The position numbers were made by a program, and so were the translations under genes. From Candidatus Krumholzibacteriota bacterium (GTDB lineage: Bacteria; Krumholzibacteriota; Krumholzibacteriia; Krumholzibacteriales; Krumholzibacteriaceae), in the NCBI GenBank assembly GCA_016932415.1, contig JAFGCX010000010.1, positions 310,001 through 374,000 of the forward strand: DNA of 64,000 bases, given 5' to 3'. Positions 1-7,625 of this stretch are shown here, piece after piece; position 1 is the stretch's first letter; the number at the start of each line of letters is the position of its first letter. Below the pieces are notes generated by a model, which was given only the letters and a program-made list of their open reading frames with translations, ran no database searches and was not told where the DNA came from.

Positions 1-196
1 TGAAGAGGTCTCCGCCAAGAGCGCCAAGGTGAAGATCCAGGGGATCATTGCCAAGGAAAATCCAAAAAAACCGCTGAGCGATCAGAAGATCGCCGATATC
101 CTGGAGAAAGACGGTCTGATCATAGCGAGAAGAACCGTCGCGAAGTACAGGGAACAGCTTGGAATACTACCAGCAAGGCACCGCAAGGAATATTAG
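1..196 (+). CDS. rpoN: RNA polymerase sigma-54 factor RpoN, C-terminal end (partial)
   Basis: Only the last 64 complete codons lie in the window, read from base 2 to a TAG at 194-196. The reading frame holds the RpoN box ARRTVAKYRE at about 125-154, the signature helix of sigma-54 that reads the -24 promoter element. It is followed by a short basic tail. Sigma-54 directs RNA polymerase to -24/-12 promoters that need an AAA+ activator. lipA follows 31 bp later and hpf comes after lipA; rpoN next to hpf is also the arrangement in Proteobacteria. The identification is near certain because the box is exact, but nothing can be said about the rest of the protein. Confidence 0.95.
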   Translation, partial: EEVSAKSAKVKIQGIIAKENPKKPLSDQKIADILEKDGLIIARRTVAKYREQLGILPARHRKEY

Positions 197-227
197 TAGA
201 TTTTACCAGTGGGGTATCTGACGATAA

Positions 228-1130
228 ATGATTCGATCTGTCGATGAGAATGCTACAAAAAGGCTTCCTTCCTGGCTGAGGAGGAAGATACCTCTTCTCA
301 GCGAATCGGCCCGTATCGAGGGAACGATCAGGAGAAGGGGCCTTCATACTATCTGCAGGGAAGGTCTGTGCCCGAACAGGGGCGAATGCTATTCAAAGGG
401 AAAAGTCACTTTCATGATGCTCGGTGATACCTGTACGAGAGGATGCGCTTTCTGTTCAGTGCGAAAAGGCATACCTTCCGATCCCGACCCGGACGAGCCC
501 GAGCGGATAGCCGATGCCGCCGGAGAACTCGGTCTGGACCACGTGATCGTGACGTCAGTGACAAGAGACGATCTTCCTGACGGGGGAGCCGCGGCTTATG
601 CCGATCTTATCAGAGAACTGAAAAAACTCGATCCGGTTCCCGTCATCGAGGTGCTTGTTCCCGATTTTCAGGGCAGGACCGGGTCTATCGAGACTGTCCT
701 CGACGCGGGACCGGATATTTTCTCTCATAACATGGAGACTGTTAGAAGGCTCTATCCAGAGGTAAGAAAAGGATCCGATTATGACAGATCATTGAATCTT
801 CTCAGGAATGTGAAAGACCGAAAGGAGGTCCTGACGAAATCGTCATTCATGCTCGGACTTGGAGAAACGTTCGATGAGGTGCTCGGCGCGATGGATGATA
901 TTCGTCGAGCAGGATGTGATTTTACCGCGATCGGACAGTATCTCCGGCCAGGCGTCAGACAGGTGCCGGTAAAGGAGTATATAGTTCCGGAGAGGTTCGA
1001 ATGGCTTGAAAAAAAGGGGTACGAGATGGGTTTTGCCGAAGTGTCGGCGGGTCCCCTCGTGCGTAGTTCCTATCAGGAAAACAGGCTCGATATGATACGA
1101 AAGCCTGGGCCGGATAAGACGGACATTTGA
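228..1130 (+). CDS. lipA: Lipoyl synthase LipA
   Basis: This 300-residue radical-SAM enzyme inserts two sulfurs into protein-bound octanoyl groups to make lipoate, the cofactor of GcvH and 2-oxoacid dehydrogenases. Both iron-sulfur sites are visible: the auxiliary cluster ligands C43, C48 and C54 (spacing Cx4Cx5C) and the SAM cluster ligands C69, C73 and C76 (Cx3Cx2C). The conserved C-terminal serine motif (RSSY, about residue 282) is also present. Length is normal for the family. The ATG at 228 has only a weak ribosome site, but no better start is evident. Its acceptor protein GcvH and a matching octanoyltransferase (LipM) are encoded about 51-55 kb further along in the window. Its position between rpoN and hpf is unusual. 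Confidence 0.95.
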   Translation: MIRSVDENATKRLPSWLRRKIPLLSESARIEGTIRRRGLHTICREGLCPNRGECYSKGKVTFMMLGDTCTRGCAFCSVRKGIPSDPDPDEPERIADAAGELGLDHVIVTSVTRDDLPDGGAAAYADLIRELKKLDPVPVIEVLVPDFQGRTGSIETVLDAGPDIFSHNMETVRRLYPEVRKGSDYDRSLNLLRNVKDRKEVLTKSSFMLGLGETFDEVLGAMDDIRRAGCDFTAIGQYLRPGVRQVPVKEYIVPERFEWLEKKGYEMGFAEVSAGPLVRSSYQENRLDMIRKPGPDKTDI

Positions 1131-1148
1131 TAGGAGGAGGAGTACACG

Positions 1149-1694
1149 ATGAATCTGACCACCACAGCAAGACATTTCGAGACAGATTCCATACTTATGG
1201 AGCATATTGAAGAGAGAGTATACAGGTTGAAAAGGTATTTCGATCAGATCCTTAACGTCGATGTCATCATGTCAGTAGAGAAATTCCGTCATATCGCCGA
1301 AATAAATGTCCATGTCAACGGTCATGATTTCAACGCCAAGGAAGAATCGAACGAGATGGCCGTCTCCATAGACAAGGCTACCAAAAACCTTGAGAGGCAG
1401 ATCAAGAAATTCAAGCAGAGGCTGAAAGCGAGCCATCAGAAGACAAAGCGACTGGAGAACAATATTAAACCGCAGGAACTGATCATCAAGGCGGACAGCA
1501 TAGGAAGCGAGAGCGGCATCGAAATAATGGAACCGATAGCTCATGACGTGAGAGAACTCTCCATCGAGGAGGCTATTCTTTCTCTCAAGAAGAGCGAGAT
1601 AGATTTTTCCCTTTTCAAAAACTCGCAAACAGGTAAAATGAACTTCGTCTATAAACGTTCAGACGGAGATTTCGGGGTGATCGATACTTCGTAA
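1149..1694 (+). CDS. hpf: Ribosome hibernation promoting factor, long form
   Basis: The 181-residue protein has the N-terminal HPF/YfiA ribosome-binding domain (about 1-100, with the conserved run of a VDV strand and a basic helix) and a separate C-terminal domain (about 125-181). The latter makes it the long form that by itself pairs 70S ribosomes into inactive 100S dimers in starved cells. The start is an ATG preceded by GGAGGAG at 1132-1138. It lies 18 bp after lipA and 34 bp before hprK, so it probably belongs to the same transcript. An hpf gene near rpoN and PTS genes is a known arrangement in many bacteria. Family assignment is firm; the dimerising role is inferred from length. Confidence 0.93.
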   Translation: MNLTTTARHFETDSILMEHIEERVYRLKRYFDQILNVDVIMSVEKFRHIAEINVHVNGHDFNAKEESNEMAVSIDKATKNLERQIKKFKQRLKASHQKTKRLENNIKPQELIIKADSIGSESGIEIMEPIAHDVRELSIEEAILSLKKSEIDFSLFKNSQTGKMNFVYKRSDGDFGVIDTS

Positions 1695-1728
1695 AGATGC
1701 CACTTTCAGGGAGAGATGGAGGGTTCAA

Positions 1729-2697
1729 TTGGTCAAGGAGCATTCTGTCAGGTCGTTCTATGAAGACAACAGGGAAGAATTCCATCTGGAAGTGCTGACG
1801 AAGGGGCTTGAAAGCAAGATCCCGATCACCACTTCCGATATACACAGGCCAGCCTTCGCTCTCACTGGATTCATGGAGAACTATCTTTACGAAAGGATCC
1901 AGATACTGGGAGAGACGGAGATACTCTATCTGCGATCGCTCCGGCCGATCGAGCATACAGCTGCTATCGAAAGACTTTTCTCCAGGACTCTCTGTTGTAT
2001 CATCGTGACAAAAAGCCTCGAAGTCCCCGATGATTTTCTTCAACTTGCCGAAAAGAACTCCGTTCCCGTTATCAGGACGGCGATGCAGACTACCGAATTC
2101 ATCCATGTCCTTACCGGACAGCTTGATTACGTCTTCGCTCCGAGGACGGTTCTTCATGGTTCGCTGGTTGATGTGTATGGGGTCGGGCTCCTTTTCTCCG
2201 GAAGAAGCGCTATCGGTAAGAGCGAGATAGCTCTTGATCTTGTCGAAAGAGGGCATCGCCTGGTGGCTGATGACGTGGTCGAAGTCTCAAAGCATGGAAA
2301 CATCCTTGTGGGAAGGGGACGGGACCATCTGAGGCATTTCATGGAAATCAGGGGAGTCGGTATTATAAACATGATGGATCTTTTCGGTATAAGGGCGGTC
2401 AGGATACAGAAACGGATAGAGGTTGTCGTAAGGCTCGAAGACTGGGATCCGGATAAAGACTGGGACAGGCACGGTCTCGACGATCACACCACCGATATTC
2501 TTGGCGTCGATATAAGGCAGCTTGTGATACCGATCTTTCCCGGGAAGAATATAACCGTGATCTCGGAAGCTATCGCTCTCAATCACATGCTCAAGGTATA
2601 CGGGATCGACGCGGCCCAGAGACTCGATCAACAACTCGGTAATGCCATGGAAAGCGACAAAAAAACGCGCAGATATCTTAAATATGACAATGAATGA
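1729..2697 (+). CDS. hprK: HPr kinase/phosphorylase HprK
   Basis: This 322-residue bifunctional enzyme phosphorylates HPr on Ser46 and removes the phosphate again, linking sugar status to carbon-catabolite regulation. The Walker A motif (GRSAIGKS, residues 158-165), the upstream conserved His143 and the HprK signature around MEIRGVGIINM (205-215) are all present. Start is TTG at 1729, chosen because GAGAGATGGAGGG lies just upstream. The gene overlaps the start of the EIIA gene. Its substrate is present in the same locus: HPr at 7350 keeps Ser46. HprK is best known from Firmicutes, but diderm versions beside mannose-type EIIA genes are established. Confidence 0.95.
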   Translation: MVKEHSVRSFYEDNREEFHLEVLTKGLESKIPITTSDIHRPAFALTGFMENYLYERIQILGETEILYLRSLRPIEHTAAIERLFSRTLCCIIVTKSLEVPDDFLQLAEKNSVPVIRTAMQTTEFIHVLTGQLDYVFAPRTVLHGSLVDVYGVGLLFSGRSAIGKSEIALDLVERGHRLVADDVVEVSKHGNILVGRGRDHLRHFMEIRGVGIINMMDLFGIRAVRIQKRIEVVVRLEDWDPDKDWDRHGLDDHTTDILGVDIRQLVIPIFPGKNITVISEAIALNHMLKVYGIDAAQRLDQQLGNAMESDKKTRRYLKYDNE

Positions 2698-3091
2698 AGA
2701 AAACGGGGAAATGCTCGGACTTATAGTGACTCATGGCGATTTTGCCAGGGAACTTCTCAACACGGCAAAACTGATAGTCGGTGATGTCCAATGTTGCCGG
2801 ACTCTATCCAATACCGGTCTCAGCGATGACGTTCTTATCGGGAAGATCAGGGATATACTTGACGAGGACAGGGAGCGCGACACTATAATCTTCGTCGATT
2901 ATTTCGGAGGCTCGTGTTCGATGAATTGTCTCAGAGCTGTCAAGGGGTACGACAGGGCATGGATCATTAGCGGGGTCAATCTTCCGATTATTCTTGATTT
3001 TATCACAAAACAGGGCACAATGGACCCGCAGCAGGTGATCGGGAACCTGATCAGGCGGGGGCAGGAAAGTGTCAAGGTCATAGATATGTAG
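2684..3091 (+). CDS. PTS mannose/fructose/sorbose-family EIIA
   Basis: A single-domain EIIA of the mannose family, about 135 residues if the ATG at 2684 is used. It receives phosphate from HPr on a histidine, here His17 in the motif LIVTHGDFA near the N-terminus, and passes it to EIIB. The rest (GLIV strand, then FVDYFGGSC loop and the terminal helix) matches the fold. The start overlaps the 3' end of hprK, suggesting coupled translation. The choice among ATG 2684, 2690 and 2711 is uncertain because none has a strong ribosome site, and family members usually begin right at the strand corresponding to 2711. Sugar specificity cannot be read from the sequence. Confidence 0.88.
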   Translation: MTMNEENGEMLGLIVTHGDFARELLNTAKLIVGDVQCCRTLSNTGLSDDVLIGKIRDILDEDRERDTIIFVDYFGGSCSMNCLRAVKGYDRAWIISGVNLPIILDFITKQGTMDPQQVIGNLIRRGQESVKVIDM

Positions 3092-3170
3092 TCTTCCGCA
3101 CTCTCAGCCGCCAGCGGAGCCGGTCAGGCAGGCCACCTTTCGCATTTTTATCCGGGATGGTCCGAAAGAT

Positions 3171-3644
3171 ATGCTTTTATTGTTCAGGATAGATGACAGA
3201 CTGGTCCATGCCCAGGTCGTCCTCGGCTGGGGCAGAAAGATCAGGCCGGAGAGGATAATCGTAGCCGATGACGAGGTCGCGGCCGACAAATGGGAAAGCG
3301 ATCTCTACCTGCTTGCCGCACCGCCAGGCGTGAAGATATCTCTCGTCACTCTCGTTGAGGCGGTCGACCAGTTCAATGGTGCCGTATTCGACAGCGAACG
3401 GGTCATCCTTCTTGTCAGGAACCCGGCCAGTGCTTTCAGGCTCATCAAACTGGGGCTCGGGGTCGGTGAAGTGAATGTCGGGGGGATGCACTATCATGAC
3501 GGCAAGGAAAAGATCCTTGATAATATATATATAGACGACGAAGACAGGAAAGCTCTCAGAGAGATGGTCAAGCTCGGGATCACCCTCGACGCGAGAGCAC
3601 TTCCTGACGATGAGAAGATCATCCTCAATTCCAGGATCGTTTAA
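3171..3644 (+). CDS. PTS mannose/fructose/sorbose-family EIIB
   Basis: The 157-residue protein begins with the EIIB hallmark RIDDRLVHAQV, whose His13 carries the phosphate taken from EIIA and given to the incoming sugar. Length and the downstream pattern (RIIVADDEVA, then EVNVGGMH) are typical of the mannose-family IIB domain. It is separate from EIIA rather than fused, with a 79 bp gap in which I see no gene. It is followed 15 bp later by the GH57 gene, which splits EIIB from the membrane subunits. It should act at the inner face of the cytoplasmic membrane with EIIC and EIID. Confidence 0.92.
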   Translation: MLLLFRIDDRLVHAQVVLGWGRKIRPERIIVADDEVAADKWESDLYLLAAPPGVKISLVTLVEAVDQFNGAVFDSERVILLVRNPASAFRLIKLGLGVGEVNVGGMHYHDGKEKILDNIYIDDEDRKALREMVKLGITLDARALPDDEKIILNSRIV

Positions 3645-3659
3645 AGAGAGAAGCTGGTA

Positions 3660-5801
3660 ATGAGTAATAAAACAAGGTTTATCCTGGGACTCCATAATCA
3701 TCAGCCGGTAGGCAACTTCGATCATGTGATAGAAGACGCCTATGTCAGGGCTTACCTTCCTTTCCTGGATGTGATGAAGGATTATCCCGACATCCCTTTC
3801 GCCCTGCATAACAGTGGCATCCTCTGGGACTGGTTTGAGCAGAGACATCCCGAATATCTCGATATGATATCGGCCATGGTCTCGGCCGGCCAGATAGAGT
3901 TGATGTCCGCGGGATACTATGAACCGATATTGACAGTCATACCTTCGAGGGACAGGTCGGGGCAGTTGTCGATGATGAGTGACTATCTGGAAAAACATTT
4001 CAGGATAAGGCCCCGCGGCTGCTGGTTGACTGAAAGGATATGGGATCCCCATATGCCGGAGACTCTCTCTGCCGCCGGTCTCGAGTATGTGCTGGTGGAT
4101 GACTCCCATTTCAAATCGACAGGATTCGAACCGGCCCAGCTGAAAGGTTATTTTCTTACCGAGGAAAACGGTTCGTATATCAAGGTCTTTCCGATCGACA
4201 AGAACCTCAGGTACCTGATTCCCTTTCATGATCCCGAAGAGACGATGACCTATCTTGGTTCGCTTTCCCGGGAAAGCTCCGGAGGGGAGATAATCGCGGT
4301 GCTTGCCGATGACGGCGAGAAATTCGGGTTGTGGACCGGCACAAATTCGCTCTGCTACGGAGAAAACTGGCTGCGAAGATTCTGCGACGCCCTCCGGGCG
4401 AACAACGATTGGCTGGAGACGACGACATTCAGCAGGGTCCTGGATTCGACCGTGGCAAGATCGATCGTATATCTTCCTACAGCTTCGTACGTGGAGATGA
4501 TGGAGTGGGCGCTGCCTGTCAGGGCGCAGGAATCGTATAATATCGCCAAAGAGGCGTTGGAAGCGAGCGGATCCTTTCCCGATCCGGCCGAAGCGCTCAG
4601 GGGAGGGTTGTGGCGTAATTTTCTGGTCAAATACGAGGAAAGCAACTGGATGCACAAGCGGATGATCCTCGCGAGCAAGATAGTGGATCAATACGCGGCA
4701 GGCCCGGGAAAAGTCAGTATCGCCGAATCGGCGAAGAGGCATCTCTATCAGGCCCAGTGCAATTGCGCATACTGGCACGGACTTTTTGGAGGATTGTACC
4801 TTCCTCACCTTAGAAGCGCTGTCTTCAGTCATATCATAGCCGCGGAAAAAATCATCGAGGATGAGACCCGCGGAAAGAAAGAATATATCGATCACGGGAT
4901 CAGCGATATCGACGGGGACGGGATCGAAGAACTGTCAGTATCGACCGGGAAGATAAAACTCTTCATGAAACTTAAAGGCGCGGTGCTGAGAGAGCTTGAT
5001 CTCAGGGAAGCGCGGTTCAACCTCACTGACACGCTTACGCGCAGGGAGGAGTATTATCACAGGAAGATCGCCGGGCTGGGCCGAGCGGCGGAAGGTGATG
5101 GAGCGATCAGCATACACGAGATGTCTACGGCCAGGGAAGAAGGACTTGAAAAAAGACTTTTTTACGACAGCGAGCCCCGGGCTTCGCTGGTCGATCATTT
5201 TATCGATCCTGCCGCCACCCTCTCTTCCTTCTCGAGATCGGAGTACAGCGAGAGGGGGGACTTCGCCACTGGAGATTATCTCCTTCAGGTCGAAGGACCG
5301 GTCGACCTTCCGGTCTTTCATTTCAGCAGAAAAGGGGAGGTGATCCAGGGTGAGGGGAGAGTCGATCTCTCCATTGACAAGAGGATCACTCTGCTCGATT
5401 CGGGCAGAACCATTGATGTGGAATATTCGATCAAGGCTGGCGGAAAACTGAAAACGCGGTTTGCCGTGGAAAACGTGATCTCTTTTCTTGCCGGAGATGC
5501 TCCCGACAGATTTTTCCTTTTTCCAGGGAGGGACGTCGAGCAGACGAATCTTGCCTCGACAGGTGAAGAGGCCGGCCTGGGTAATTTTGAGATGAGAGAT
5601 GAATACCTTCGTCTCGGGGTGATATTCGATTTCGATCCCGTGGCGCTTTTCTGGAGATTCCCGGTGGAGACGGTCTCCAATTCCGATTCGGGGTACGAGA
5701 GGGTCTACCAGGGTTCAGCACTTGTGCCTGTATGGGATCTGTCTTTATCAGAAGGCGGATCATCCACGATAAGGATCAGGATCCGGACCGGTACTCTCTG
5801 A
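3660..5801 (+). CDS. Glycoside hydrolase family 57, 4-alpha-glucanotransferase/alpha-amylase type
   Basis: The 713-residue enzyme acts on alpha-1,4-glucans such as maltodextrin or glycogen. The GH57 barrel occupies about residues 5-300: region I is HNHQP (12-16), the catalytic nucleophile is Glu125 in CWLTERIWDP, and the acid/base aspartate is in LADDGEKFG (215-223). These correspond in spacing to the archaeal Thermococcus 4-alpha-glucanotransferase. A middle helical domain and a C-terminal beta-sandwich (DUF1925/DUF1926-like, about 400-713) complete the family layout. There is no signal peptide, so it should be cytoplasmic. It lies between EIIB and EIIC of the PTS, overlapping neither. Transferase versus hydrolase activity cannot be decided from sequence alone. 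Confidence 0.9.
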   Translation: MSNKTRFILGLHNHQPVGNFDHVIEDAYVRAYLPFLDVMKDYPDIPFALHNSGILWDWFEQRHPEYLDMISAMVSAGQIELMSAGYYEPILTVIPSRDRSGQLSMMSDYLEKHFRIRPRGCWLTERIWDPHMPETLSAAGLEYVLVDDSHFKSTGFEPAQLKGYFLTEENGSYIKVFPIDKNLRYLIPFHDPEETMTYLGSLSRESSGGEIIAVLADDGEKFGLWTGTNSLCYGENWLRRFCDALRANNDWLETTTFSRVLDSTVARSIVYLPTASYVEMMEWALPVRAQESYNIAKEALEASGSFPDPAEALRGGLWRNFLVKYEESNWMHKRMILASKIVDQYAAGPGKVSIAESAKRHLYQAQCNCAYWHGLFGGLYLPHLRSAVFSHIIAAEKIIEDETRGKKEYIDHGISDIDGDGIEELSVSTGKIKLFMKLKGAVLRELDLREARFNLTDTLTRREEYYHRKIAGLGRAAEGDGAISIHEMSTAREEGLEKRLFYDSEPRASLVDHFIDPAATLSSFSRSEYSERGDFATGDYLLQVEGPVDLPVFHFSRKGEVIQGEGRVDLSIDKRITLLDSGRTIDVEYSIKAGGKLKTRFAVENVISFLAGDAPDRFFLFPGRDVEQTNLASTGEEAGLGNFEMRDEYLRLGVIFDFDPVALFWRFPVETVSNSDSGYERVYQGSALVPVWDLSLSEGGSSTIRIRIRTGTL

Positions 5802-5836
5802 CAGGAGCCGATTCGGACGGAAGGGGTTTGAAACTG

Positions 5837-6532
5837 ATGAATCCGGTCTTCGCGGTGGCCCTGACAGGTGGGATCCTTGCTCTTGATCAGAGGAGTTCGA
5901 TCAGGACGATGATCTCGCAGCCGATATCGGCGGGAATACTGATAGGATCTGTGCTGGGAGCCTGGACTGAAGGACTTCTTGCCGGTGCTCTTTTCCAGAT
6001 GATATTTCTCGGCCATGTACATTTGCGGGGTAAGGGAACTCCCGATATTCCTCTCGGTGGGATAGCTGTTTCGGCTCTTTATATACTTGGATCGCGTGGG
6101 CTCGGTGGCGACCCGTCAGCGGGCGGTTTTGTCCTTCTCGCCTCCATCCTGGCGGGGGTCCTTGTGGCGGGGGCGGGGCAGGCTTTCTACAGCTGGTGGG
6201 AAAAAGCATCTTCCGGCATCGTGCTGAAAGCAAGAGGCTGGGCCCTTGATGGCAGGTCGGGAACAGCCGCCACGATCCATCTATCGATGACGGTTATACA
6301 TTTTCTGTTTGCTTTTCTTCTGCTTTTCGCGGTCATATCGGCAGGTCCGCCGGTGGTCGGATCTATCGCGCTGCGCCTTCCCGGATCGGTCACGGGAGCT
6401 TTCGGACAGCTTCATCTTCTCATACCATTTATCGGGATCGGTTCGCTTCTGCGGCTGTATGCCGCCAGGTCGCAGGTTTTGTGGTTCGCGTCCGGTTTTT
6501 TACTGACTCTTCTTATCGTGACGGTGAGGTGA
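5837..6532 (+). CDS. PTS mannose/fructose/sorbose-family EIIC (membrane channel subunit)
   Basis: A hydrophobic protein of about 231 residues with the mannose-family IIC pattern: QPISAGILIG, then GLLAGALFQMIFLG, followed by a PDIPLGG stretch and several more membrane segments. IIC and IID together form the sugar-translocating membrane part. I start it at ATG 5837, which follows GGAAGGGG and opens with the expected NPVFAVALTGG segment. An upstream in-frame extension to 5732 overlaps the GH57 gene and looks non-coding. The GAALPP-type loop usual in IIC is replaced here by a RGKGTPDIP sequence. Family is firm; the transported sugar is unknown. Confidence 0.88.
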   Translation: MNPVFAVALTGGILALDQRSSIRTMISQPISAGILIGSVLGAWTEGLLAGALFQMIFLGHVHLRGKGTPDIPLGGIAVSALYILGSRGLGGDPSAGGFVLLASILAGVLVAGAGQAFYSWWEKASSGIVLKARGWALDGRSGTAATIHLSMTVIHFLFAFLLLFAVISAGPPVVGSIALRLPGSVTGAFGQLHLLIPFIGIGSLLRLYAARSQVLWFASGFLLTLLIVTVR

Positions 6533-6564
6533 TCCGGCCCGGGCATTCTCCGCGGTGATGGAAT

Positions 6565-7296
6565 ATGAAGAATAGAACGAGATTGAAAGTGATAGCTGGT
6601 ATATTTTTTCTTCAGAACTCGAGGAACAGCCGGATACTCGATGGTCTCGGGTTTTTCTGCCATCTCCTCCCATTTTTCCGCGAGATAAGTGATGACATGG
6701 AGTCGCTGAAGGAGATCTCAGGGCGGCATTCGGAGTATTTTAACGCCAATCCGATGATCGCTTCATATGTCTCCGGCGCTGTCATGAATCTCGAATCGAG
6801 AAGAAAAGCGGGCGAGGATATCCCTGCCGAACGTATAAAACGGGTAAAAGAGGCACTTTCATCCGTATTTACGGCAAAAGGGGATTATTTCTTCGAGATC
6901 GTGTTAATGCCGTTTGCGTTGACTTTCGGCAGTATTTTTGCTATGTATAGCTCGTACATAGGTCCGATGATCTTTCTGGTTATCTATAATCTCTATCATC
7001 TGAAGTTGAGGATCGGTGGTTGTCGGGTCGGATTGTTACTTGGTGAGGATGTCGGACGAGGATTCGCCACTACGCTTTTCAGGGAACAGAAGGTCATGCT
7101 CGGCGCGGGAGCTTTTGTCTCTGGAGTGTTTTCGGCCCTGGTCTTTACCCGGGCATGGAGTGCTGGCGGTTCGCGTTTTGTCTTATGGGGAGCGATCGTC
7201 GCTCTCGTTCTTATTCTGCTTCGCGGGAAGATAGATGTCCTGTGGACTGTTTTGGCGCTTTTCCTGGCCACAGCCGGTTTTCTGGTGATCGTTTGA
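6565..7296 (+). CDS. PTS mannose/fructose/sorbose-family EIID
   Basis: The 243-residue protein starts with the IID pattern (RNSRILDGLGFFCHLLPF), followed by a region corresponding to FNANPMIASYVSGAVMNLE, and ends in hydrophobic membrane segments. With EIIC it forms the transport complex. It is shorter than typical IID proteins (about 270-300). The usual GDxxFW...LRP motif reads GDYFFE...LMP, so conserved tryptophan and arginine positions are changed. It lies 32 bp after EIIC and 53 bp before HPr. The family call is good, but the motif differences leave room for altered specificity or a mainly regulatory role. Confidence 0.85.
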   Translation: MKNRTRLKVIAGIFFLQNSRNSRILDGLGFFCHLLPFFREISDDMESLKEISGRHSEYFNANPMIASYVSGAVMNLESRRKAGEDIPAERIKRVKEALSSVFTAKGDYFFEIVLMPFALTFGSIFAMYSSYIGPMIFLVIYNLYHLKLRIGGCRVGLLLGEDVGRGFATTLFREQKVMLGAGAFVSGVFSALVFTRAWSAGGSRFVLWGAIVALVLILLRGKIDVLWTVLALFLATAGFLVIV

Positions 7297-7349
7297 TTCG
7301 ATACCATGGATCTCCAGCTTCCAGACCGGGTCTGGCAAGAAGTAATAAT

Positions 7350-7619
7350 ATGATTTCAGGCAAGGTAAAGGTCACCAACAAGAGAGGGATCCATCTTCGG
7401 CTCGCAGGCGAGCTTGTCAAGATGGCAAGCAGGTTCAAATCAGAAGTGATGATCGGCAAGGATGAGGATCTGATGAACGCCAAGAGTATTCTCGGAGTGG
7501 CGGGACTTGGAGCCGAATTCGGGACTGAACTGCTGCTGAACGTCGATGGAGTGGATGAAAAAGAAGCTCTTGATACGCTGATAGACCTTATCGATAATAA
7601 ATTCTATATGGAAGAGTAG
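7350..7619 (+). CDS. ptsH: Phosphocarrier protein HPr
   Basis: This 89-residue phosphocarrier takes phosphate from Enzyme I on His15 and passes it to EIIA. His15 and Arg17 are in KRGIHLRLAG and the HprK target Ser46 is in NAKSILGV, at exactly the canonical numbers when translation starts at ATG 7350. An in-frame upstream extension from 7155 overlaps EIID and was rejected. The Pro normally found at position 18 is Leu. The gene sits between EIID and Enzyme I, 6 bp before the latter. Presence of Ser46 together with hprK implies dual phosphorylation control. Confidence 0.95.
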   Translation: MISGKVKVTNKRGIHLRLAGELVKMASRFKSEVMIGKDEDLMNAKSILGVAGLGAEFGTELLLNVDGVDEKEALDTLIDLIDNKFYMEE

Positions 7620-7625
7620 AATAGT

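Noticed and set aside
3177-4895. 572-residue open frame on the minus strand
   Set aside because: It lies entirely opposite the EIIB and GH57 genes, which have intact family motifs. Its composition (many Arg, His, Pro and Ile runs) is typical of an antisense shadow.
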